From: Triops longicaudatus
Taxonomy: Eukaryota; Arthropoda; Branchiopoda; Notostraca; Triopsidae
Assembly: GCA_022885665.1 (NCBI GenBank)
Contig: JAGQDJ010000033.1
Location: 186,001 to 250,000, forward strand
DNA length: 64,000 nt
Reading direction: 5' to 3'
A model generated the notes under the pieces. That model was given only the letters and a program-made list of their open reading frames with translations, had not been told where the DNA came from and made no database searches. Positions 50,531 to 61,075 of the stretch are shown here, piece after piece. How positions within the stretch are numbered: position 1 is the first letter of the stretch; every line of letters begins with the position of its first letter. A program made the translations under genes and the position numbers.

Positions 50531-53351
50531 CTAATCATAGTTTCGAGTCACAAAACTGAAAAAAACTTGGTGCTATACAGTTTCTTAACAAGTACCTTTC
50601 ATTCTCTTGCAAGTCAGCAACGGCATTAGATGGTTGAAGTCCAGGCAGCAAGAATGGTGTGTCAACCTCTCGGCTGCGACGATTGACAGGTGGTCTTGAA
50701 GGCGGAGTCGGTACGGAAAGCACATCTCGAGAATATCTCGAAAAGCGGACGGGAATATCTACAGCCACTGTGCTCTCGTCATCACTCAGCGGCGTAAAAT
50801 CCGAGAGCCTGAATAGTACCTCCGTTATTGTTACTACCATTAAATTATATATGTATATATATATATGTACTGAGAGGAGTTTAAGCCCAACGCGGGTGCG
50901 CTATTCAACCTCAGATTCCCAAACGTATTTACGAGTGACTCCTCTTGGGCATCCCGGTCGGTAAGCCCTCTTCTGACTATTAACAATAAAGAGATTCAAA
51001 TAAGAAACAAAGTAATTTTCATACGTAATGGTTTTAAAATCCAATAATTTTAACATTCATATAACTTTTATATTTGGTACTTACCACATGGTTGGGCATT
51101 ATACGTCGCATCCAGGCCTAAAAAACTTTGGTCCACGACAATAGATCCAGCTTCCGGTTCCAACTCTCCTTCACTAGCACCCTTAAGACTCTGTCATTTT
51201 GATTCAGCATGGTCAATATTTGAAAGATACCTCGACACTGCTATCCAAACTGCTCATTGCACCCTCGTTAAAGGAAAGCCCACTCAGTACAAAAGACAAC
51301 TCGGAGGAATCAGCATCGACGGCTTCCTCTGGAAAATGAAATTGTGAAACATCTTCCAGTTTACCACCAGAGCAAGCAGCTTGTAATGAACTTGCAGAAA
51401 AAGGAGTGCTTGAAGTAGAACCTCTGGATAAAGGTGCGGCTGCCACAGCCATGTTTCGACGCGTGCGATTGGTTTCCCTGGCTAAACGCTGAACAGCGGG
51501 GCATTTTTACTTACACGGACACCTAAGTCTCATATTACACTTACTTCTTTCAGGTCAGCAAGCTGGGCACTCTGTTGAGCTTGGGTAGAAAGCAAACTGT
51601 TTATGTACAATTGTTGATCGCGAGACTTCTGGTAGTAAGTCGGCGCACGAACTTGAAACCTGTATACAACGAAATGGAAATTTTTTACTAAAACTATCGG
51701 AAAGTCACATTTAAGTTAGTGAACCTTAAAATGATGGAGTCTTGAGAAGCATTATGGTAACCCTCAGGTCCAAGTAACTCCAAACGGAAGAAGCGATTGT
51801 ATCCCCAGCATTCACCAGTTTCAAAATCGGATGCGAATTCTCGAACAATATTACGAGCTGGTTCTTCCACTGCCTGACAGACCATTTCAATTCGATACTC
51901 ATACCTTCGAAGTAAAAAAATATCCGTTTTTAGGAAAATTTGGACCAAGCTAAATTTCTCATTACTTTGCTGTTTCCGACAGCCCCGTTGACAATTCCAG
52001 GAATACGGAAAGGTAGTTGCCACGCACCACACCGTTACCATCGGGGTAAATTTTCAGCCTCCAGACAAGTCCATTGCAGTTGAGTGGAGGAGAGTAAATT
52101 GGATCCGCTTTTTTGCGAAGCTCGCTGAAAGGCTGTACTACGAAAACGCTACCGTCAAATGGCGGAACCATTTCACTGAACAGAAAAGAAAATCAACCAT
52201 TTAATTAGTTCCACTGAGACATCAAGGCTTTCTTAGAGTATACCTGGGAAAATCAGCAGGAATGGGCGAAGAGACTAAGCTTGTCATGGGCTGCTTCTGG
52301 GCACTTGTGATAGACGCCAACAATTGGGGAATGCAGGCAACAAGTTCACGTTTAGATTTTCGCTTCATATGCTGACCTGTGTCCTATATTCAGCAATGGA
52401 GGACACACAAAAAAAAATAAGTTATTTAATTTTGTATAGAAAAAGTTATTTAATAAATAAACATAAAGCTAAAAAATTTCAATATACCTGCAAAATAGCT
52501 TCTAAGCCTTCAATCTCATGGCGTAGCTTATTTTTTTGTTCCACAAGCTGCAGTAACTTATGTTTCAGCTGACTGTCAAGCCTCGTTACCATATGTTCCA
52601 CAGCGGTTCTTAATTCACGGATTCTTTCATCCTTCGCTTGACGAACAGACTCGACATTTCGTTCCTTTATACAAAACTACGTAACAATACTGGCAAAATA
52701 ATTGCACAAAGCTAGTTACCACATCCTGAACCAAAGTTAAAAGTTCATTCAGACGTTGCTTAAGTCCTGCTTCATGCTCTTTGAGTGTGTTCACGTGGAC
52801 TTCCCATACTTGATTCAACGGCTGAAAGTTATGGCTCTTGTGATTTTCGTTCCATAAGGCACACTGCCAGCAGATGCATTCACCACACGAGCAATACACA
52901 TTGAGCGTTTCTCGATGAACTGAACACCTATGAACAATTTCACAAGTCGCCACCGAGCAAAAAAAATAAAGTTTATACGCTACTTGTCTGCCGGGGTATC
53001 ACTCTGACCATCCGGTTCAATAGCTCTACTGGAAGACGTTGATTTGCTGCCTGAGTTCTGAACTTGACTATGTAAAGCGCTCAGTTGCTGGGTGACATCT
53101 TCCGCCCAGCGGCAATTAATAAGTTCTTGAAAATACAAAGGTGAACGGCAATGTGGACAAACAGAGCGTTCTAATAGCCATCGTCGAATACAATCCAAAC
53201 AGCATAATTTAGAGCAATGAGGGCACAAACGAGCTTCTCTCAGTCTTTGCATACAAATGAAACATTGGAAGACTTCACATAATCCCTGGGTAAAAAAAAA
53301 ACGCATAAGAATACTTTACACTGCTGACAACTGTCTTTTGTTTACCTCCAT
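50531..53351 (-). CDS. TRIM37: TRIM37 E3 ubiquitin ligase, 13 exons
   Basis: Exons in transcript order: 53351-53346, 53285-52984, 52927-52720, 52664-52488, 52371-52244, 52175-51966, 51904-51725, 51659-51545, 51488-51231, 51190-51085, 50972-50933, 50808-50596, 50555-50531; 655 residues, all phases close. The first coding exon holds only Met-Glu (ATGGAG|GTAAAC). Domains: RING at about 10-48 (CFICM, CPHCSKLCCLDC, CPHC), the TRIM37-specific INCRWAEDVTQQL, a B-box at about 104-138, a coiled coil at about 150-250, and a MATH/TRAF-like domain at about 275-405 (DPIYSPP, YPDGNGVVRGNYLSVFLEL, EFASDFETGECWGYNRFF). In vertebrates TRIM37 ubiquitinates peroxisomal PEX5, centriolar proteins and histone H2A. 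The C-terminal tail is much shorter than in human TRIM37 (964 residues) and is low in recognisable motifs, ending SFVTRNYD. The gene is convergent with the Cys-tail membrane gene. Confidence 0.95.
50845..50868. repeat. short TA microsatellite in a TRIM37 intron
   Basis: An imperfect (TA)n run interrupted by two TG steps lies in the 124-bp intron between the last two longer TRIM37 exons. No functional sign. Confidence 0.7.
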
Positions 53352-55848
53352 TCTACAGCACCGTAATTAATATATCTGATGAATCATACGTAACTGGATT
53401 ATAAAATATTGGAATGCAGAATACAAACACGGAAAGTAGATCTTGCCTGTTGGCTCTCACATGTCAGAATGTTAAAATACCTATAAAAATATGATTTTCA
53501 TCAAAAGAAAGCTTTCATGAGCTTTCATCAAAAGAAAAAGCCACGAGTTTCTTTGTGATGGTTTGATCAGGTTTTCGCAACAAGGTCAGCAGGTATCCAC
53601 ACAGTCGTATGCACGTTATAAAACACAAAGTAAACAGTGACAATCCTGTGGCTATCGGTGAGTTTTTTTCTGCTGCTGGTTCAGATGTTAGCTGGCTACA
53701 AGGTTATTTAAAAGGTTAGACTGTCCCGTGGCGGGAAATGCAGATGTCGCTGAATTGGGGCGTCATTGGAATGCACGCCTTTTTGAAGGGACTGTGCTAA
53801 TGAGAACAGTTATTGCCTGTTATTCACTCCTCCTTGACAGAGGTTGTGTTGTGATTCTTGTATTTCTTGTTAATTACAAGTTTTCCAAAATCATAAGCTC
53901 TGAAGACTTTTCTTACTTTTAATTTCATTCAATTACATTTCCTTTAATTTCTTCAATTATATTAGCTTACAGGTCACAACAGCCGATTTAAAAGATATGG
54001 AATATTAGCTCAGTAGAAACACGTTTCCACTCAAAATCATGTTTAGTGAGGCATCTGTGATACCTTTAATTCGATTACTTTTACTCGCATATTTATTTTC
54101 TACATTTTTTTGTTTTTAACGTTTCAAACGTTTCTAACCAACAGCGCTTTTCGCTACACGAAATTTCATTTTCAGTACACGGAAAATACACGACGAAGAT
54201 TGCGAGTTTATAAAAAGTACTGAATTCTGAGAAACAGCAAAATGGATTAGTAGATTTGTGTGTAATAAAGTCAAATTTCAAGTCAAAATATACATTTACT
54301 GGCAATCGTTTTTTATGGCCCTTCACGCTGATTGGCCGCAGTCCAGTGACGTAACACTTTATAAATACAAACGCTGCGATCACGACGACCTAACCTTCAT
54401 TTAAGTAACCCTTGAGCGGCTCTAGCGAAGAATTTACATCGAAACCGCTCACTGAAAAGTGACAGCCCCTTGGCACCCAACTAGAGGCAAGCTTTGAAAA
54501 CAAAACCACGTGCTACACTTGTTCCCCACGTACGCTGCATGCCTCTTTCAGCAAAGGTGAAGTAAACTGTCCACTGCTTGCTAATTCTTAATTGTCTTAG
54601 TTCATTTTTTCGTCTCCTTTGAACATCGCCCAAGAGTATATGTTCTACTAGTTTTAATGTGTAATGCAAACAGAAACTAAAATTGGGTTCAAATTCAGCA
54701 AGTTAAGAGTCGCACAGCCTTTTTGTGTTTTATAGCGTAATTTTCGTTATGCAAAAGGATCGTGAGACTTTTATTTCTGTATTATTTTTTTAATCCAAAT
54801 TTTACCTATTTACTAAATAAAAAATACGAATGTGAGTTTTGTTTAACATTGCGAAAACTTTTACCAAAACTGATCATCCCAAACTGCAACAGTATCGTAA
54901 TTTTCCAGTTTTCACACTAAGTCGGCAACTTCCACAAAGTCATTAGCAACTGATGTCATAATACAGTCTCCTTCCCCGCTTCTTTTTCTTTTGAACCGTT
55001 AGTCTGTCTCATGTCATTGCATGAGACAATTTTACCTTTTGAATCGCACACCTTTTGACCTTTTTTTAGTAGCCTCGTAGTCCTTCTTTGTATTGTTTTA
55101 ATCCTGATCAACCTTGTGGTCTTGTAGCTATATAAGCCAGTTTTGTTAATTTGACAATTGGACAATTGCCATTTAAGACCCTGTCCGATAGTTTTTTTTA
55201 ACCATTACTGCACAATTAGCTACCCAATTAATAATTACTGCATTCAAACTTGAAAACTAAAGCACGACTTGTAATAGATTATTGCTTTTAAAAAGGAAAA
55301 TAAAGTCTGAGAGCGCAAATAATTGAATATTGCCGCGATAGACCCGAAATGATTTGCCGCAAGCACGGAATTACATGGGAAATTCTAGGGTTTTAAATCC
55401 TGTAATTTAGTAAATCAATAAACCCAGATTTCAGGCAGTAAATATTAGTGATTCATTAATATCTGCCACCGAAAATCCAGCTTTCTTAATAAGTTTCTTA
55501 TTAAAACTTGGAAATGAACGCGAAGTTGAAAAACTGCTCCTCGGGTAAGGTTATCCTTGTATCTATATTTTTCGTAGGCTTCTTGATTCACATGCTGACG
55601 CGGTAAGAAAATGGCAGGTCTAGTATCATGAGGTGTGATTTGTATGAAATATTTAATAAACCATATCACACTAAATGATTTATTTACCGAATCAGATCTA
55701 AAGAAGCTCCACAAAATGAAACATGCTTGTTCTCTAAAACCCATCAGAAGAGGTTATACCGCACGGCATAATTTTTGTGAAAGTACCGCACACGTACATT
55801 ATTTAGAAGCATAAAACTTGCTGACTGTCTCTGGAACTGCGGATGCAT
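53352..55848. other. intergenic region between TRIM37 and the calmodulin-like gene
   Basis: AT-rich, with no exon I can support. It should contain the TRIM37 promoter and 5' UTR (just above 53351, minus strand) and the 3' UTR of the calmodulin-like gene. A 15-base direct repeat (TTTCATCAAAAGAAA) occurs at 53496-53510 and 53523-53537. A minus-strand frame at 55445-55744 is open for 99 codons but starts with non-coding-like composition and links to nothing. Confidence 0.45.
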
Positions 55849-58018
55849 TTAGTTGTCACCTCTACGTACATTTGGGGCTTCCCCAAGGTGCCTATTCGCT
55901 TCGGACTTCGCCTCATGGTAACACCGAACTGTATATTGTTGCTTTGTCCATTCAAGACGACTTACGATGATCGTTGGGTAAAATCGCCTTGGGCCATTTT
56001 CCAGCCGTACAGTATAGTGGCAAATTTCACCGGCACATTGCTTTAACAACACGAACTCGTCTAGGTTTGGAGGGTTGCACTACCGTCAGTTTCCTGTTCT
56101 TTTAGTAAGGCAAGAACCAATTTGTCACCATGGAAGTAGTGGTGACCAGTTTGTTGATGCGATGGCCGTTCTTCGATTATTTCGGGTATCTCACGATCTG
56201 GGCGCAGTGCAGAATAATGCATACAAAGCTCCTTTCCAAACTGTGAAGTCTCTACAGTCGTTACGTGGGTTTGTATATTTTCGAATATAGTACCTGTTAA
56301 GAATTCATAAATATTTTACTGATGTACTGTCATTTTAATCTTTTGTATAACACATCTCCTCGCGGCCGCTTCAGCGTGAAACAAATAGTTCATGTTGAGG
56401 TTGTAAAACGACCCAAATTCTTCGCACTTCCTTTAGGAAATTTTTTCCAATAAATGAGTATTCTTCATGTTAGTTTCTCCTTTTCAGTAATAACCCATTA
56501 AGTTGCTGAAACCAGACTTAGGCTTTAATCAACGTCTAGTCTTCACTTTTGTGGTACACACTTCAGAAGCCTTTCTTTCATTTTGTAGAGCTAGTTAACA
56601 CGCTGACAAATATACAGTTGTCAGGCAGCTACGGTAACGAGTAACATCATTGGACAACAAGGACATGAATACGTTTTTCCAACCAACTGCTAGTTCTTTG
56701 CTAGCAAGGAGACAAACTCTAGAAGACACATTTCCATGTGGTTACGTTCGTAATTCTTTGTAATTACTGGCTGTACCTGCATAACGAATCCGTCCATTGC
56801 CATCGCGGTCAGCTTCTTTAAGCATATCGTCCACTTCGGGCTCCGATAACTGCTCACCTAAGTGAGTCATAACGTGCCGCATTTCTGCTGTGAGTATCCA
56901 ACCTTCTCCTGCCTTGTCAAATACCCTGCACAAGACGACTGTTTACAAAAGTACCATATGGCTCGAAAAACTCAACCGAAAGGCTTCTAGTAATTCTTCC
57001 TCGCTCCCGGCCATTTTCAGCTTCTTAGACATCAGTTGAAGAAATTCGTTGAATTCCACTGTTCCGTGCTGAGTGGAAACCTCTCTTGCCATCGATGTCA
57101 ACTCTTTCTCTGCAGAGATGAGGTTACAAATTTAGAGAACAAATTTGCTTTTTAATCAAAAAGAAATGAAAGGTACCAGTTGGTCTTTGCCCCAGAGATC
57201 GCATAACAACTCCCAATTCGGAAACCGTGATAAGTCCGTCCTCATCTTTGTCAATTAACATAAAAGCTTCTTTAAAATCTGTGAAGAGAAAAAACATGAA
57301 AGGGTAATAATTCCGATATAGACTGTCGAAGGTTTCTCAATAAACGCCAAATTCAGGAAAGAAAAACGGATAAATGAACTGGCAGAAACCTCCAATCGAT
57401 TAGTTGGCTGTCCTGCGCCAGAACAGCATCTTCCCAGTCTACAATACTCTCGCCAACAGTCTTTTGAAGTGATCCCTAGTGACTTTCCAGCTAAGCTACG
57501 AAAAGTAATGCTAATGTTTCTCACCTGCAACTTGGTCCTCGGTCAGTCCGTGCTCCGTCTAAAGAAGAGAGAAAAAAGCGCGTCATTCATATGAATACTT
57601 TTCTTGTAAAACAACACAAAAAAAGTGTAACTTCTTATCTTAGAGCTTACTAGATCAATCGTCACGATGAGATCATGTTGGAGATGTCTTTGTCCTTTCT
57701 TGTTTTTCTTGTTGTTCGCCCGTAAATTCGTCGGCGGTGTTTTCGGCGGTGCTTTAACTTGACCTTTTTGTCCCGCTGCTGCTTTGCCGGGCTGAGCTTT
57801 CGTGCAGGGTGCTTTAGCAGGGGGTACCCCTGATGTTGTTTTACTAGGTGGACCCTTGGAATGGACATGACCAGTATTTTCGGACGCTTTTGTTCGCGCC
57901 TGCACAGCGAGTCACAACAAACAACGTGATATTAGTGCAAGAAACAAATGACGGTTGCAACAACTTTGCGTGTGAAGCAACGCATTGCAACTAATACGAG
58001 CACTAGAGTGCTTACCAT
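55849..58018 (-). CDS. calmodulin-like EF-hand protein with N- and C-terminal extensions
   Basis: Transcript order: ATG alone at 58018-58016 (then GTAAGC), 57899-57651, 57558-57525, 57278-57177, 57109-56977, 56925-56777, optional 56251-56129, and 56060-55849 (TAA). Phases close with or without the optional exon (334 or 293 residues). The first 75 or so residues are rich in Lys, Ala, Pro and Gly. Then come four EF-hand units aligned to calmodulin: EF1 DKDEDGLITVSE is canonical; EF2 (VSTQHGTVEFNE) has lost its Asp ligands; EF3 (DKAGEGWILTAE) lacks the position-3 Asp; EF4 (DRDGNGRIRYA-) is completed by the next exon. With the optional exon Glu falls at position 12; without it, DEFVLLK follows, one residue longer than in calmodulin. 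A tail of about 65 residues with three cysteines follows. A Ca2+ sensor is likely; its target is unknown. EF-hand exons are firm, the two 3' exons less so. Confidence 0.75.
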
Positions 58019-59774
58019 TAGCAATCTTCGTGATACTACTGCTGCATGCATTGGACTAGCGCTACAAAAATTAAGGTGGCTACTGAGGCAATGGTCACGT
58101 TTACTAAGACTACCTAAAGGTTATCTGAACGCAAACCCTAAATACTCAAATCGTCAGTAATCTGCACTACAAAAACTTGGAATGAACGCGGAATCCAGTA
58201 TTCCATTACTGTGTAGCAACATGTGAACCGTGTACGGGGCCTGCTCTTGACAGACTGAGGTTGTTATGTTTTGACTGTCATTTGGTCACAGACAGGTAAG
58301 ATGCGTCCATGGAAGGTACACGTACAAGTTTGACAGGGAAAAATCCCTGTTTCTAGGTAACCAAGCAGCAGCAGCAGTTCTTAGAAAACCCTCTCTCCAT
58401 CTTAGTTTCTTTCTTCTTTTTGAAATGCCTCTGCCCCGGCTTCTAACGCGGCTTGGTCGGATGTACAGACGCTTGCGACTCGGCTTATCTTCCCCTCTTT
58501 CCTGCCTTTAAACGCTGGAACGCTGCCTTCGTCGATATTGTTCACTATGACAACCCAACCCGACTCTGTTCAATTAGCTGTGCAAATAAATAAAATATGG
58601 TCACATGTCACTAATTACATTACACTTCGGTTTCATGGAGAGTTAAACGGGCAAGGCTAATCTACTGTGAATTTCATTATATCGGATTATTTTCTCTTTA
58701 CAAACCACATATAAATGTAATCAACATCCTTGTAATTGATCTCAAACCGACGGTAACATTGGTATATCATTTTCTCCGGTTGAACGCGAGTTCAATAATG
58801 TGGACGTACCATATAAGTGAACAAGTTCCTTTTTTTCACAAAAATGTTTTACAACCTCTTAAAAACTGAAAATGTAACGAGTAAAAACGTGTCAGAGTGG
58901 CGTTGACATATCGTACAAATAGCTAGACAGCTGAAGTACGAGTTAAAAATATTCGATCGCGCAGCTGTTCTGGCGCGAAGCTGCTCTCTTGCTTTCTTCA
59001 CAAATTATCTACAACTTCTTTACCTGAACGACGGACATTTACGCTTGGATTGACCAAAATAGAGTAACAATAACATGCCAAGCCTGGAGCTTACTCCTTC
59101 ATTCCTTTAGACATTAAGCTCCGCACAATGTAAAAACAAAATGTGTTGGCAATTTATGTTTTGCCTTCGTCTTTCTTACACATTCTTGGGTTTTCTCGAA
59201 GCTTTACGGGGAGTTTTCTATTGATTTTGTTCCCGGCCTTGCTAGCTTAAATAGCTCTACGAATCATATCTTTCCAATGGGCAGTGTACTGAGTTTTTTC
59301 TTTTCCCTTAAATGAAGGTCACTCGCCCAGAAGGTTGAAATAGAGAGCTCGATGTCCAGTTTGAAACTTCACCCAGCTACCGAGCTGCTCGCAAGAGTCA
59401 TCATGACCCGTCCTTGTTTTTCTTTCCTTTTCTTTCCACAAGTTTGCTCTAAATCTGGACTTTGTAGATGTTTTACAGGCGAAAACGACTCTGACAGGCA
59501 CGGGTAGAAATAAATGGCATATGTGCCGTACAGTTCGCATGTCGAGTGGAATTCCTCCTGTTTGCATTTGCCGAGGTTTCCTCCAAACCTCGACTACATC
59601 AAGCTAAAAATCGAGAGGATGTGAGTTAGTGTCAGGAGCTACGACACAGCACAAGAATTACCAACCAACCTATCTTCGGACTTGACAAGTCCGCAGGAAC
59701 GCGCAGTTTGCAGCTTCCAGCCGCCGAAGCGTCTTATCACTTATTCACAAGATTAAATTGAAGCAGAGTTAACC
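58019..59774. other. divergent intergenic region between two EF-hand genes
   Basis: About 1.76 kb separates the start codons of the minus-strand calmodulin-like gene and the plus-strand troponin C gene. It must hold both promoters. I see no clear TATA box at a fitting distance and no exact MEF2 consensus; an AT-rich CTATTTTATG element lies in the first troponin C intron (about 59818). No coding exon is seen. Confidence 0.45.
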
Positions 59775-61075
59775 ATGGCCTCTCCCAAGCCAGTAAGTCA
59801 CAAGTTACTCATTAAGTCTATTTTATGTTTATTTTTGTAAATGTTCGGTTACTTTCAGAACGAAATGGACGACGAGCAAGTTCAAAGTAAGTTGCACTCT
59901 AGGTTTCCCGACATTACGGAAAGAAATTATCCATCTATCAGAATAACCGAGCTGTCGCATAATACTCTGCACCTCGTGCGATTATTTCTTCCTATGAAAT
60001 GCTTGCATTTCGTAAAGTTCTAGTGCATTATCCAAAGCACAAATTCAGTACCTGTGTGTTACTAATGCATTATGAGTGTTCGGGTTTTTAAGATTTAGCA
60101 ATATTCCTATTAGTCTTTGTCACATCTTGAGTTAGAGTACACAAGTTGTATTTACGAAACCTATTGTTCTTCAGTGCTGCGCAGAGCTTTTGCCATGTTT
60201 GACTCGACAAAGTGCGGTAAGATTGAAAAAGAGAAAGTACGCACAATTCTGAACACCATGGGACATAATTATGTGGATGAGGAACTCGAAGCTTTGCTTG
60301 AAGAAGAGAACAAAGACGGTAAGATTACATTGTGTCAGAAAGCTTTGGAGATGGTAACAGTCTCTCATCGTATGCAAATTAGGCTCAGGCAAACTCAACT
60401 TTGATTCTTTTCTTCGAGTGGCGGGCCATTTCATGGAAGATGGCGATGATGAAGCCATGTTACAAGAACTGAAGGAAGCGTTCCGTCTCTACGACCGTGA
60501 GGGTAAGCAAAATCATCCATGCGGAAGGACATTCGACCGCTATCGGGATAACTTTGCGTCCCCTCTCGTAATTTGATTATTACCGGGGGCAGAGGTATGA
60601 TTGCCAGCATGACGGCTCTAACATAAAGCACATTGTATGAAGGAGGTGCAGTTCGTGTTCCGCAAAGCAGAACGGGCTCTTAAAACTAGCATCTAATAAC
60701 CTCCAAGTTTTGAAAACTGGATAGACCGTAGCAATACAGGGGTGTGGTCGTTGCAGGTAATGGCTACATCCCGACGAGCAGTTTGAGGGAAATTTTGGCT
60801 GCCCTGGACGACAATTTAACATCCGAGCAACTCGACGGGTATAGACCAGCCCTCTTAAGTATGTTGATTTTCTTTGATTGTGCCATATTTTTTAGGATCA
60901 TCACCGAGATCGATACTGATGGTTCGGGTACTGTGGATTTCGATGGTAAGTTAAGCTGAGGTCATTGTCTGCCTTGTAATAGACCTTTTTTTATCCTTTA
61001 CCCTGCAGTAAATTATGTGCGATTTTTCTTTCTTAATGTCTTTCAGAATTTATGGAGATGATGACTGGGGATTAA
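59775..61075 (+). CDS. TnC: troponin C, arthropod type, 7 exons
   Basis: Ca2+ sensor of the thin filament in striated muscle; Ca2+ binding relieves troponin I inhibition. Exons: 59775-59792, 59859-59886, 60175-60318, 60383-60502, 60757-60838, 60896-60945, 61047-61075; 156 residues, the usual length, start ACCATGGCC. It has the arthropod layout: LRRAFAMFD before a non-binding EF1 (DSTKCGKIEKEK), EF2 NKDGSGKLNFDS, EF3 YDREGNGYIPTSSLREIL (non-binding, typical for arthropods), and EF4 DTDGSGTVDFDE followed by FMEMMTGD at the C-terminus. Only EF4 has a full set of ligands. In most arthropod isoforms EF2 also binds (DxDxSG…E); here position 1 is Asn and position 12 is Ser, so it may bind weakly or not at all. 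The gene is divergent from the calmodulin-like gene. Confidence 0.95.

Noticed and set aside
56061..56083. A 23-bp intron joining the open frame below 56290 to the last calmodulin-like exon
   Set aside because: Too short for spliceosomal removal; a 68-bp intron (56061-56128) with a branch-site-like TTACTAA gives the same frame.
55849..56290. A separate zona-pellucida-type gene on the minus strand
   Set aside because: The strand pattern with spaced Cys looked suggestive, but the last exon starts with DEFVLLK in the phase that continues the fourth EF-hand, and no ZP-C part follows.
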